Shown piece by piece: positions 54,183 through 62,983 of a stretch of 64,000 nucleotides of DNA (its first letter is position 1; every line of letters begins with the position of its first letter). Source of the stretch: Neisseria dentiae (GTDB lineage: Bacteria; Pseudomonadota; Gammaproteobacteria; Burkholderiales; Neisseriaceae); the NCBI RefSeq assembly GCF_024580525.1, contig NZ_JANIKQ010000001.1:62001-126000 (forward strand), read 5' to 3'. A program made the translations under genes and the position numbers. Below the pieces are notes generated by a model, which was not told the origin of the DNA, did no database searches, and saw only the letters and a list, made by a program, of their open reading frames with translations.

Positions 54183-55679
54183 TCAGTTTTCTTCGGTGAA
54201 CCAGTGTTCGCGGGCGGCCATAATCACTTGTTTGGCCTCTTCCTCGCTCACGCCGGTAATTTCGATCAGCTCGTCAACGGCCAGCTCCGCCAAATCGTCG
54301 CGGGTGGTAATGCCTGCCTGCGCAAGGTCGCGCAGCATTTCCTGGTCGATGCCTTCGAGGTTGCGCATATCTTCGTCGATATCGTCGAGCTTTTCTTCTG
54401 AAGCGATGGCCAGCGTGAGAATGGCATCGCGGGCGCGGTTGCGCAGCGTTTCTACGGTAGCTTCGTCGAAACCTTCGATTTCCAGCAACTCGGCAGCGGG
54501 CACGTAGGCCACCTCTTCCAAGGTGGCGAAACCTTCCTGAAGCAGCACATCGGCGGTTTCTTCGTCAACATTCAGGTGTTCGGTGAACAGCTTGCGGATG
54601 GCTTCGTCTTCGGCCGCATTGCGTTCTTCGGCTTCGGCCACGGTCATGATGTTCAGCTGCCAACCGGTCAAATCGGCCGCCAAACGCACGTTTTGGCCGC
54701 CGCGGCCGATGGCCAGCGCCAGCTGGTCTTCAGCCACAATCACATCAACGGCGTGTTTGTCTTCATCAATCAGGATGCGGGTTACTTCGGCGGGCGAAAG
54801 GGCGTTGATCACGAACTGCGCGGTTTCGGGCGACCACAACACAACGTCGATGCGCTCGCCTGCCAGCTCGTTGGTTACGGCGTTCACACGCGAACCGCGC
54901 ACGCCGATACAGGTGCCTTGTGGGTCGATGCGCTGGTCGTTGGCTTTCACGGCGATTTTGGCGCGGTGGCCGGGATCGCGGGCCGCTTCTTTGATTTCAA
55001 GCAGACCGTCTTCGATTTCGGGCACTTCCATCGCAAACAATTTCACCAGAAAATCGCGCGAAGTGCGGCTCAGAATCACCTGCTTGCGGCCGGAATTGCC
55101 GATTTCGTCCACCCGTAGGAACAGCGCGCGCACGCGGTCGCCGTTGCGGAAGTTTTCGCGCGGAATCATTTGGTCGCGCGGCAGCAGCGCGTCGAGTTTG
55201 CCGATTTCGATAATGGTGCCGTGGCGCTCCACGCGTTTCACGGTGCCCATCACGATGTCTTCCTTACGCGCTAAAAATTCTTCGAGAATCTGTTCGCGCT
55301 CGGCATCGCGGATGCGTTGCAGAATAATCTGTTTGGCGGTTTGCGCGGCTTGGCGGCCGAAACCTTCGTTTTCCAGCTGTTCTTCGTAGTATTCGCCGAT
55401 TTGGATGGTGGTTCCGGGGATTTCTTCCTGGATTTCTTCGATGGTTTTTTCTACGTCCGGATAGGTATAGTCTTCGTCGGCCACAATCAGCCAGCGGCGG
55501 AAGGTTTTGTATTCGCCGGTGTCGCGGTTGATTTCCACGCGCACGTCCATGTGCTCGCGGCTGGCTTTTTTCTTGGCGGCGGTGCTCAGCGCGAACTCCA
55601 GCGCGTTAAACACCACTTCGGAATCTACGTTTTTCTCGCTGGCCAGCGCTTCGGCCAGTTGTAACATTTCACGACTCAT
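54183..55679 (-). CDS. nusA: Transcription termination/antitermination factor NusA
   Basis: 498 residues: N-terminal RNA polymerase-binding domain ([31 protein letters not shown]), an S1 domain (about 135-200, [19 protein letters not shown]), two KH domains ([30 protein letters not shown]) and two C-terminal acidic repeats with helix-hairpin-helix patterns ([33 protein letters not shown]). It controls pausing, termination and antitermination. The two acidic repeats are the usual number in beta- and gamma-proteobacteria. Confidence 0.97.
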   Translation of the reverse strand: MSREMLQLAEALASEKNVDSEVVFNALEFALSTAAKKKASREHMDVRVEINRDTGEYKTFRRWLIVADEDYTYPDVEKTIEEIQEEIPGTTIQIGEYYEEQLENEGFGRQAAQTAKQIILQRIRDAEREQILEEFLARKEDIVMGTVKRVERHGTIIEIGKLDALLPRDQMIPRENFRNGDRVRALFLRVDEIGNSGRKQVILSRTSRDFLVKLFAMEVPEIEDGLLEIKEAARDPGHRAKIAVKANDQRIDPQGTCIGVRGSRVNAVTNELAGERIDVVLWSPETAQFVINALSPAEVTRILIDEDKHAVDVIVAEDQLALAIGRGGQNVRLAADLTGWQLNIMTVAEAEERNAAEDEAIRKLFTEHLNVDEETADVLLQEGFATLEEVAYVPAAELLEIEGFDEATVETLRNRARDAILTLAIASEEKLDDIDEDMRNLEGIDQEMLRDLAQAGITTRDDLAELAVDELIEITGVSEEEAKQVIMAAREHWFTEEN

Positions 55680-55708
55680 TTTTTTAATTCTCCGTTATAA
55701 CGATATTT

Positions 55709-56140
55709 TTAAAATTTAAATTCGGGGCGCAGGCGGGCTTTGTCGATATTGTCCAACCCGATTTCGGCGGTTTTGCCGTCGAACGAAATGCGCACGGTAT
55801 TGTTTTCGCAGGCTTCGATGCGGCCGATAAAGTTTTTTTGGCCGTCTATCGGCAGGCGCGTTTTGATTTTGGCCTGCTGCCCGGCAAAGCGCACGAAGTC
55901 GGCGGCTTTTTTCAGCGGGCGGTCGAGACCCGGGCTGGAAATTTCCAAGCGCTTGTAGTCGATGTCTTCCACCATAAACAGGCGGCTCAAATGGTTGCTC
56001 ACGGTGGCGCAGTCTTCCACGGTGATACCGCCTTCTTTATCGATAAACACACGCAAATCGCCTTGCGCGGTCAATTCGAAATCCACCAGCTCGTAACCCA
56101 AGCCGGGCAGGGTTTTATCGAGAATTGTTTGAATATCCAT
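55709..56140 (-). CDS. rimP: Ribosome maturation factor RimP
   Basis: 143 residues: [53 protein letters not shown] and [27 protein letters not shown] are the standard RimP blocks. It assists 30S assembly. The ATG at 56140 with GGAG just upstream is preferred over a longer frame that starts inside the hairpin. First gene of the operon, directly preceded by an intrinsic terminator. Confidence 0.95.
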   Translation of the reverse strand: MDIQTILDKTLPGLGYELVDFELTAQGDLRVFIDKEGGITVEDCATVSNHLSRLFMVEDIDYKRLEISSPGLDRPLKKAADFVRFAGQQAKIKTRLPIDGQKNFIGRIEACENNTVRISFDGKTAEIGLDNIDKARLRPEFKF

Positions 56141-56156
56141 AGTGCTCCGAAAACAA

Positions 56157-56180
56157 AAAAATGGCCGCAGGGCCATTTTT
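56157..56180 (-). promoter_or_regulatory. Terminator-like hairpin in the rimP-nusA-infB leader
   Basis: AAAAATGGCC / GGCCATTTTT with a 4-base loop, continuing as TTTTTT on the minus strand. It ends about 14 bases before the rimP ATG and lies downstream of the only -10 box seen. It could be an attenuator responding to NusA, or end a short leader RNA. Confidence 0.6.
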
Positions 56181-56203
56181 CGTGAAAACTGAAAAATTTG
56201 CTT

Positions 56204-56209
56204 ATTATA
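56204..56209 (-). promoter_or_regulatory. Likely -10 box of the rimP operon
   Basis: TATAAT on the minus strand about 64 bases before the rimP start. No good -35 box is visible at 16-18 bases. Transcription would begin near 56197, so the leader is about 57 bases and is mostly hairpin. Confidence 0.5.
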
Positions 56210-56627
56210 ACCGCTCTGCCTGCAAAAGCAAAGTAAAGATATTGATTGGCGGAGATTTAAAACCTGAAACGGCGTTTCGGCGGAACACCGCCCGCCTCAC
56301 CCGCCCTTGCGGCAAAACCATACCGTATCCAATATTTTCTTGACCAAACCCGGCGGTTTCTATATTATCCGCCGTTCATCTTTTTGAAGCCATCGTCTTC
56401 AGCCAACTTCGTATATCTTTCAAGCTTTCCGTTAAAAAGCTTTCTGACATGATTTGCTCCGTTTAAGGGCATATTTGCAGGTTGTCGCCGATGTTAACCA
56501 CAAGCCGTAGGGCTTGCGACAACCTTGCGTACATCTTTTTCATTAGTAAATAAATACGTTATCCCATGCTTCAAGGCCGTCTGAAAACGTTCGGACGGAA
56601 TGCGTTGTTGTTCCTTTCAGGAAAACC
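56210..56627. other. Non-coding stretch between rimP and the DEAD-box helicase gene
   Basis: Holds a stem-loop AGGTTGTCGC / GCGACAACCT with a 27-base loop (56479-56525) and a DUS at about 56574. It is AT-rich towards the helicase gene. No gene, tRNA or known RNA was recognised. Confidence 0.45.
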
Positions 56628-57974
56628 ATGTCTGTAAAATTCGCCGACTTAAACCTCGATAAAAACATCTTATCCGCCCTTTTGAGCGCGGGCTACGAAT
56701 CGCCCACACCCGTGCAGGCACAATCTATTCCCCATGCTTTGGAAGGCCGCGACATCATGGCCTCTGCCCAAACCGGCTCCGGCAAAACCGCCGCTTTCCT
56801 TCTGCCCACCCTGCAACACCTGACCCGCCGTAGCGACAAACCCGGCAAAGGCCCGCGCGCATTGGTGCTCACGCCCACCCGCGAATTAGCGGCGCAGGTA
56901 GAAAAAAACGCCCTCACTTATGCCCAAAACATGAAATGGTTCCGCACCGTGAGCATTGTGGGCGGCTCTTCGTTCGGCTATCAAATCCGCGCCCTTTCCA
57001 AGCCCATCGACTTGATTGTGGCCACCCCGGGCCGTCTGATGGATTTGATGGACAGCGGCAAAGTGGATTTCAGCCGCCTTGAAGTGCTGATTCTCGACGA
57101 AGCCGACCGTATGCTCGATATGGGCTTTATCGACGACATCGAAACCATCGTTGCCGCCACCCCCGAAACCCGGCAAACCCTGCTGTTTTCCGCCACTTGG
57201 GACGGCGCGGTAGGCAAACTCGCCCGCAAGCTCACCAAAAACCCCGAAGTGGTGGAGGTGGAACGTGTTGACGAGCAAGGAAAAATCGAAGAGCAGCTTT
57301 TGTATTGCGACGACATGCGCCATAAAAACCGCCTGCTCGACCATATTTTGCGTGATGCCAATATCGACCAAGCCGTGATTTTCACCTCCACCAAGGCCAT
57401 GACCGAAGTGTTGGCAGACGAACTGTATGAAAAAGGCTTTGCCGCCAACTGTCTGCACGGCGATATGCCGCAGGGCTGGCGCAACCGCACGCTGATGGAT
57501 TTGCGCAAGGGCCGCTGCAAAATCCTGGTTGCCACCGATGTGGCCGCGCGCGGTATCGACGTGCCCACCATCACCCACGTTATCAACTACGACCTGCCCA
57601 AACAGGCCGAAGATTATGTACACCGCATCGGCCGCACCGGCCGCGCCGGCCGCACCGGCTTGGCGATTACGTTTGCCGAAGTGAACGAATATGTGAAAGT
57701 GCACAAAATCGAAAAATATATCACCCGCAAACTGCCCGAAATGACCATCGAAGGCATGGAACCCACCCGCAAGCGCGCCAAACCCGCAGGCAAACCCAAA
57801 GGCAAAGGCGGCTGGGGCGAGCGCAGGTTTGGCGACAAAAAAACCGGTGAGAAAAAATTCGAAGGCAAAAAGCACGGTGATAAAAAATTCGCAGCGAAAA
57901 AAACCGGCAGCGGCACTTTCGGTAAGAAAAAACCGGCAGGCGGTGCAGGCAAAAGTGCCCGCCCTTCACGCTAA
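56628..57974 (+). CDS. DEAD-box ATP-dependent RNA helicase (RhlE-like)
   Basis: 448 residues. All helicase motifs are present: Q motif (SPTPVQAQSIPHALEG), I AQTGSGKT, Ia PTRELAAQ, Ib TPGRLMDL, II DEAD, III SAT, V VATDVAARGID and VI HRIGRTGRAGR. The C-terminal tail of about 65 residues is highly basic and repetitive (KKxGxKKFxGKK units), typical of RNA-binding tails that vary between species. It would remodel RNA in ribosome assembly or decay. RhlE-like fits length and tail; DeaD and SrmB are other options. Confidence 0.9.
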   Translation: MSVKFADLNLDKNILSALLSAGYESPTPVQAQSIPHALEGRDIMASAQTGSGKTAAFLLPTLQHLTRRSDKPGKGPRALVLTPTRELAAQVEKNALTYAQNMKWFRTVSIVGGSSFGYQIRALSKPIDLIVATPGRLMDLMDSGKVDFSRLEVLILDEADRMLDMGFIDDIETIVAATPETRQTLLFSATWDGAVGKLARKLTKNPEVVEVERVDEQGKIEEQLLYCDDMRHKNRLLDHILRDANIDQAVIFTSTKAMTEVLADELYEKGFAANCLHGDMPQGWRNRTLMDLRKGRCKILVATDVAARGIDVPTITHVINYDLPKQAEDYVHRIGRTGRAGRTGLAITFAEVNEYVKVHKIEKYITRKLPEMTIEGMEPTRKRAKPAGKPKGKGGWGERRFGDKKTGEKKFEGKKHGDKKFAAKKTGSGTFGKKKPAGGAGKSARPSR

Positions 57975-58100
57975 TTTCTGCTAATGCCCACATTTAAGGC
58001 TTTGCAAAAAACAGGCCGTCTGAAACCGCAGCAGCGCAATATCTGCGCCGCCGAAGGTTTTCAGACGGCCTTTGCCGTTTGGCATAAGGTTTCTGTAATT

Positions 58101-58254
58101 ATAGTTAATTATAGTTAAACCGCTTACTTGGTAACCGTTTCCGTCATACGCGGGCTTGGCCCGAGTATCTTAAATTTCAGCAACATGAGATAGTCGGCTC
58201 AAGCCCGAGTATGACGTGTGTAGTTTCTCTTAAATCGATTGGCTATATTTAATG
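58101..58254. repeat. Paired-palindrome repeat, copy 6, full length
   Basis: Modules 58143-58170 and 58188-58215 are inverted. The left flank ATAGTTAAACCGCTTAC and right flank TCTTAAATCGATTGGCTATA match the flanks of copies 1 and 4. A tandem TTAATTATAG duplicate sits at the left end. It abuts the CDF gene's stop. Confidence 0.8.
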
Positions 58255-58256
58255 AT

Positions 58257-59219
58257 TTAATGCGTATGTCCGTGATGATGATGGTGTTCATGATGGTGCG
58301 TATCACCGCTTTCCGCAGCCGAACAGCCGTGTTCTTCATGCCCGTGCTGGGGCGGTTCGGTTTGCACGGTAACATGAGCAATGCCGTGCCGCTGCACGGC
58401 TACCTCCACCGCTTGGGTAATTTGGTAGGCCTCGGCCACGTTTAAAGCACCGTCAACCACAATATGGCACGAGAGCGCGTGTTTGCGGCTGGTGATCGTC
58501 CAAGCATGGATATCGTGTACGCCCGCTACGCCTTCGATATTGCGGATATCGGCGGCCACCTGATCCATATCCGTGCCCGACGGTGTGCCTTCCATCAAAA
58601 TATGCAGGCTGTTTTTGGTTACGCCCCAACCGCTTCTGCCGATTAACAGCGCAATCAATACGCTGACGGCAGGGTCGGCCCATGTCCAGCCGAATGCCAG
58701 CACCAACACACCCGCCGCAATGGCACCGATCGAACCGAGCAAATCACCCAACACGTGCAAATAGGCGGCGCGCATATTGATGTTGCCTTCGGTATCCGAA
58801 TTTTTCAGCATATACCAAGCCACCACGATATTAACGGCCAAGCCAAGCGCAGCCACCGCAAGCATGGAAGTACCTGCGATTTCAGGCGGGTTTAGCAGAC
58901 GGTTTGCCGCCTCGGCCACAATCCACACGGCAATCAGCAGCAAGGTGATGCCATTGGCCGCAGCGGCGATAATTTCAAAACGCTGATACCCGAAACTGCG
59001 TTTGCTGTCGGCCGGCCGCTCGCCGAAGCGGAAAGCCGCCAAAGAAAGCGCAATGGCGGCGGCATCGGAAAACATATGCCCGGCATCGGAAAGCAGCGCC
59101 AAACTGTTGGTCAGCCACCCGGCCGCCGCCTCCACCAGCATAAACGAACCGATCAGCAGCAGCGAAACCCGCAGCACTTTCTTGTTTGATGTGTGGGAAT
59201 GATCATGATGGTCGGACAT
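58257..59219 (-). CDS. Cation diffusion facilitator metal exporter (ZitB/CzcD type)
   Basis: 320 residues with six membrane segments. The transport site is of the HDHD zinc type: His48 and Asp52 (SDAGHMFSDA) with His155 and Asp159 (AYLHVLGD). The N-terminus (MSDHHDHSH) and the C-terminal tail (SGDTHHHEHHHHHGHTH) are His-rich and would collect metal. Zinc, cobalt or cadmium efflux is the family expectation. It faces a CueR-like regulator gene with a typical MerR-family promoter between them. Confidence 0.9.
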   Translation of the reverse strand: MSDHHDHSHTSNKKVLRVSLLLIGSFMLVEAAAGWLTNSLALLSDAGHMFSDAAAIALSLAAFRFGERPADSKRSFGYQRFEIIAAAANGITLLLIAVWIVAEAANRLLNPPEIAGTSMLAVAALGLAVNIVVAWYMLKNSDTEGNINMRAAYLHVLGDLLGSIGAIAAGVLVLAFGWTWADPAVSVLIALLIGRSGWGVTKNSLHILMEGTPSGTDMDQVAADIRNIEGVAGVHDIHAWTITSRKHALSCHIVVDGALNVAEAYQITQAVEVAVQRHGIAHVTVQTEPPQHGHEEHGCSAAESGDTHHHEHHHHHGHTH

Positions 59220-59327
59220 AGTTTTTCCTCTTTAATGTTTAAGGTGTTGGAAAATGCCGAGGTTGGCAGCAGACAGTCAACTTCAAAAATCAACAGGCCG
59301 TCTGAAAACATTCGGGGTTTGTTTGAC

Positions 59328-59359
59328 TTGCCCTGCCAAACAGACAGTGGCACTATAAA
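59328..59359 (+). promoter_or_regulatory. Possible promoter of the CueR-like gene
   Basis: TTGCCC (59328-59333) and TATAAA (59354-59359) with a 20-base spacer that holds the dyad TGCCA-N9-TGGCA (59334-59352). The spacing is long, as in MerR-controlled promoters. The -35 box is weak. Confidence 0.5.
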
Positions 59360-59382
59360 CCTTTACCCTGAGTGAAAGTCAA
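59352..59382 (-). promoter_or_regulatory. MerR-type promoter of the CDF exporter gene
   Basis: On the minus strand TTGACT (59382-59377) and TATAGT (59357-59352) are separated by 19 bases, the over-long spacer typical of MerR-activated promoters. The spacer region has an imperfect dyad, ACTTTCAC / GTAAAGGT, with 6 of 8 pairs. Its -10 box overlaps the -10 box of the divergent regulator gene. Confidence 0.7.
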
Positions 59383-59388
59383 GCCGGA

Positions 59389-59778
59389 ATGAACATCAGC
59401 CAAGCGGCCAAAGCTACCGGTTTATCCGCCAAACAAATACGCGATTACGAAAAAAACGGCCTGCTGCCGCCCGCCCACCGCACCGAATCGGGCTACCGCC
59501 ACTATTCCCCCGGCGATTTAGACCGCCTGCGCTTCATCGGCCATGCCCGCGAAGTAGGCTTTTCTCTGGCGCAAACCGCCAAACTGTTGCGCCTACAGGC
59601 CGACCCGCACCGCACCAGTTGCGAAGTAAAAGCCTTAACCGCACAACATATCGCCGAACTCACCGAAAAAATCGCCACCCTGCAAACCATGCTCGCCACC
59701 CTGCAAGGCTGGCACGATGCCTGCGGGGGAAACGACAGCCCCGAATGCAGCATCCTGCGCGGGCTGGAGCAGGTTTAA
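59389..59778 (+). CDS. cueR: MerR-family regulator, CueR-like
   Basis: 129 residues. The N-terminal winged helix is MNISQAAKATGLSAKQIRDYEKNGLLPPAHR with SGYRHYS. The metal-sensing residues match E. coli CueR even in number: Ser77 (monovalent selectivity), Cys112 and Cys120 in ACGGNDSPEC. An extra Cys78 follows Ser77. This suggests a Cu(I)/Ag(I) sensor. The neighbour is, however, a zinc-type CDF exporter and no copA is in the window. The regulator could control a distant copA, the exporter, or both. Confidence 0.85.
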   Translation: MNISQAAKATGLSAKQIRDYEKNGLLPPAHRTESGYRHYSPGDLDRLRFIGHAREVGFSLAQTAKLLRLQADPHRTSCEVKALTAQHIAELTEKIATLQTMLATLQGWHDACGGNDSPECSILRGLEQV

Positions 59779-59802
59779 CCGCTACTAAATCAGTTTAGAC
59801 TG

Positions 59803-59995
59803 GAACCTTTGCAAAACTACCTTAGTGTCTGTTGACAATTGACCGGCGAAGCGGTTTTTTGAGACAAAAGCCGCGTATGCAAGGCAAAAAGCACAGCAAG
59901 ATTGAACATCTTGCGAGCATTTTGAACGCCGCAGATGCGGATTTTAACCAAAAATACCGCCACAACGCTTTCTGACCACACTCCCTAAAGGCCGT
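59803..59995. repeat. Intergenic repeat remnant, probably IS-derived
   Basis: GGAACCTTTGCAAAA (MITE-like end) is followed by a stretch containing TTGACAATTGACCGGCGAAG and CCGCAGATGCGGATT, then a DUS. The first part recurs inverted at about 48.32 kb. A 66-codon frame on the minus strand has no start signal and looks like a repeat-borne ORF, not a gene. Confidence 0.5.
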
Positions 59996-60080
59996 CTGAA
60001 AATATTCCCCAATCCCAATCACAAAAAACGGGCGGCTCTTTAAAAAGCACGCCCGTTTTTGATTCGCTATTATTTTGCGG

Positions 60081-61943
60081 TTATTTGCACTCCACCTGGC
60101 TTACATCGCGCACGGCGCCGGTGTCGGCGGAAGTGGTCATCGCGGCATAGGCGCGCAAGGCGGCGGAAACGTGGCGGTCACGGTTTTCTGGTTGCCATGC
60201 TTTTGCGCCGCGCGCTTCCATTTCGGCGCGGCGGCTGGCCAGTTCTTCATCGGATACGGCCAGGCGGATGCTGCGGTTGGGGATGTCAATTTCGACGGTA
60301 TCGCCCTCGCGCACCAAACCGATGGCACCGCCTTCGGCTGCTTCGGGAGAAACGTGGCCGATGCTCAAGCCGGAAGTGCCGCCTGAAAAACGGCCGTCGG
60401 TGAGCAAGGCACAGGCTTTGCCCAAACCTTTCGATTTCAGGTAACTCGTGGGATAGAGCATTTCCTGCATACCGGGGCCGCCTTTGGGGCCTTCGTAACG
60501 GATAATCACGATGTCGCCGGCCACGATTTGGTTGTCCAAAATGCCTGCCACGGCAGTGTCCTGGCTTTCAAACACGCGGGCGCGGCCGGTGAATTTCAAG
60601 ATACTGTCGTCCACACCGGCGGTTTTCACCACACAGCCACGCTCGGCGATGTTGCCGAACAGTACGGCCAAGCCGCCGTCTTGCGAATAAGCAAATTCTT
60701 TACTGCGGATACAGCCGTTTTCGCGGTCCAAATCCAAGCTCGGCCATTGGCGGTTTTGTGAAAACGCTTGGGTGGTGCGCACGCCGCCGGGCGCGGCTTT
60801 GTAACGCGCGTGTGCCACTTCGTTGGCGGGATTCATCACATCCCATTGTTCCAGCGCATGTTTCAGCGTGGGCGCGTGCACGGTGGAAACATCGGTTTGC
60901 AGGCAGCCGGCGCGGTCGAGTTCGGCCAAAATGCCCATCACGCCGCCGGCGCGGTGGACGTCTTCCATATGGTATTTCTGGGTGGCGGGGGCGACTTTGC
61001 ACAGACACGGCACTTGGCGGCTGATGCGGTCGATATCGGCCATTCTGAAATCCACTTCTGCTTCGTTGGCGGCAGCCAGCAAGTGCAGCACGGTGTTGGT
61101 GGAACCGCCCATCGCTACATCAAGACTCATGGCGTTTTCAAACGCGGCTTTGGTGGCGATGCTGCGCGGCAGCACACTCGCATCGTCTTGTTCGTAATAG
61201 CGTTTGGTGATTTCCACAATCAAGCGGCCCGCTTCGAGAAACAGCTCTTTGCGGCCGGCGTGGGTAGCCAGCAGCGAACCGTTGCCGGGCAGCGACAACC
61301 CCAACGCTTCGGTAAGGCAGTTCATCGAGTTGGCGGTAAACATGCCCGAACACGATCCGCAGGTGGGGCAGGCGGAGCGTTCTACCGCGGCAACTTCTTC
61401 GTCGCTGACATTATCATCGGCGGCATCGACCATCGCATCGACCAAATCGAGCTTGCGCCCGTCAACGATATTGGCCACGCCGATCACTTTACCCGCTTCC
61501 ATCGGCCCGCCGGAAACAAACACGGTGGGGATGTTCAGGCGCATGGCGGCCATCAACATACCGGGGGTGATTTTGTCGCAGTTGGAAATGCACACCAGCG
61601 CGTCGGCACAGTGGGCATTCACCATATATTCCACCGAATCGGCAATCAAATCGCGGCTGGGCAGGCTGTAGAGCATACCGCCGTGGCCCATGGCGATGCC
61701 GTCATCCACCGCGATGGTATTGAATTCTTTGGCCAAGCCGCCCGCTTTTTCGATTTCGCGGGCAACCATTTGGCCCAAGTCGTGCAGGTGCACATGGCCG
61801 GGCACGAATTGGGTGAACGAGTTGGCGATGGCGATAATCGGCTTGCCGAAATCTTCGTCGGCCACGCCGGTGGCGCGCCACAATGCGCGGGCGCCGGCCA
61901 TATTGCGGCCGTGAGTGGAGGTTTTGGAGCGGTAGGCTGGCAT
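60081..61943 (-). CDS. ilvD: Dihydroxy-acid dehydratase
   Basis: 620 residues catalysing the last common step of isoleucine and valine synthesis. Recognisable: [56 protein letters not shown] (cluster Cys and metal Lys/Asp), [34 protein letters not shown], and [20 protein letters not shown]. The three Cys residues for the Fe-S cluster are present. Length and motif order are normal. A DUS lies just upstream. Confidence 0.97.
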   Translation of the reverse strand: MPAYRSKTSTHGRNMAGARALWRATGVADEDFGKPIIAIANSFTQFVPGHVHLHDLGQMVAREIEKAGGLAKEFNTIAVDDGIAMGHGGMLYSLPSRDLIADSVEYMVNAHCADALVCISNCDKITPGMLMAAMRLNIPTVFVSGGPMEAGKVIGVANIVDGRKLDLVDAMVDAADDNVSDEEVAAVERSACPTCGSCSGMFTANSMNCLTEALGLSLPGNGSLLATHAGRKELFLEAGRLIVEITKRYYEQDDASVLPRSIATKAAFENAMSLDVAMGGSTNTVLHLLAAANEAEVDFRMADIDRISRQVPCLCKVAPATQKYHMEDVHRAGGVMGILAELDRAGCLQTDVSTVHAPTLKHALEQWDVMNPANEVAHARYKAAPGGVRTTQAFSQNRQWPSLDLDRENGCIRSKEFAYSQDGGLAVLFGNIAERGCVVKTAGVDDSILKFTGRARVFESQDTAVAGILDNQIVAGDIVIIRYEGPKGGPGMQEMLYPTSYLKSKGLGKACALLTDGRFSGGTSGLSIGHVSPEAAEGGAIGLVREGDTVEIDIPNRSIRLAVSDEELASRRAEMEARGAKAWQPENRDRHVSAALRAYAAMTTSADTGAVRDVSQVECK

Positions 61944-62088
61944 GGTTGTTATCCTTTTTTTGAATCGGTTGCAGGCCGTCTGAAAGATTGCAGCGGTTTG
62001 AATATCGGTTTTGCGGTTGCAAACGTGTTGCAGAAACCGTTTTCAGACGGCCTTGAATAAAATACGTTTGATAATGTTTTTTTAAGGC

Positions 62089-62856
62089 TTATAAGCGCAC
62101 TTCGATGCCGGCGGCGCGCATAGCCAGTTTGGCTTCGTGTATGCCCACTTCGCCGAAATGAAAAATGCTGGCCGCCAGCACCGCATCGGCTTTGCCTTCT
62201 TTCACGCCGTCGATCAGGTGCTGCACGTTGCCCACGCCGCCGGAAGCAATCACGGGAATATCCACCGCCTCGGAAACGGCGCGGGTAAGCGGCAGGTTGA
62301 AGCCGGCTTTGGTGCCGTCCCTGTCCATGCTGGTGAGCAGGATTTCGCCCGCGCCGCGCGCCTGCATGTTTTTCGCCCATTCCACCGCATCAATGCCGGT
62401 GGGTTTGCGGCCGCCGTAGGTAAACACTTCCCAACGGGTGTTTTCCGGGTTGACGGCTTTGGCGTCTATCGCCACCACAATCGCCTGCGAGCCGAAAAAA
62501 CCGGCCGCTTCGTTAACCAAATCGGGGTTGGTAACGGCGGCGGTGTTGATGCTGGCTTTATCGGCGCCGGCGTTGAGCAGGCGGCGCACATCGGCCACGC
62601 TGCGCACGCCGCCGCCGACGGTTAGCGGGATAAATACCTGCGAGGCTACATCTTCGATAACGTGCAGAATGGTGTCGCGGTTGTCGCTGCTGGCGGTAAT
62701 GTCGAGAAAGGTCAATTCGTCGGCGCCTTCGTCGTTGTAGCGTTTGGCCACATCGACGGGGTTGCCCGCATCACGCAGGCCGACGAAATTCACACCTTTG
62801 ACCACGCGGCCGTTGTCAACGTCCAAACAGGGGATGATGCGTTTTGCTAATGCCAT
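62089..62856 (-). CDS. hisF: Imidazole glycerol phosphate synthase cyclase subunit
   Basis: 255-residue (beta-alpha)8 barrel. [35 protein letters not shown] has the catalytic Asp11; [20 protein letters not shown] and [11 protein letters not shown] hold the second catalytic Asp and phosphate sites. With HisH it forms IGP and AICAR in histidine synthesis. hisH and hisA are not within the window. The C-terminal half is followed by a DUS. Confidence 0.97.
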   Translation of the reverse strand: MALAKRIIPCLDVDNGRVVKGVNFVGLRDAGNPVDVAKRYNDEGADELTFLDITASSDNRDTILHVIEDVASQVFIPLTVGGGVRSVADVRRLLNAGADKASINTAAVTNPDLVNEAAGFFGSQAIVVAIDAKAVNPENTRWEVFTYGGRKPTGIDAVEWAKNMQARGAGEILLTSMDRDGTKAGFNLPLTRAVSEAVDIPVIASGGVGNVQHLIDGVKEGKADAVLAASIFHFGEVGIHEAKLAMRAAGIEVRL

Positions 62857-62872
62857 GTTGTGTTTCCCGAAA

Positions 62873-62914
62873 CAGGCCGTCTGAAAAAAACGGCACGGGT
62901 GTTTTCAGACGGCC
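62873..62914. terminator. DUS pair between the glycosyltransferase gene and hisF
   Basis: CAGGCCGTCTGAAAA / TTTTCAGACGGCCTT separated by about 12 bases, downstream of the glycosyltransferase gene. Confidence 0.65.
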
Positions 62915-62983
62915 TTGGTTGGTGCGGCTAAACGCCGGTGCGCTCAATCTAAAATATTTGAAGGCCGGTTTCATTATTGGCGT

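Noticed and set aside
51538..54507. A 989-codon frame on the plus strand opposite infB and nusA
   Set aside because: It is the antisense shadow of two certain genes. Its His/Phe/Arg-rich composition comes from complementing Ala/Glu/Lys codons, and it has no start signal.
59822..60022. 66-codon frame on the minus strand before ilvD
   Set aside because: It lies within a repeat that recurs elsewhere, ends in a low-quality Cys/Leu-rich sequence and has no ribosome-binding site. It is more likely repeat-borne.
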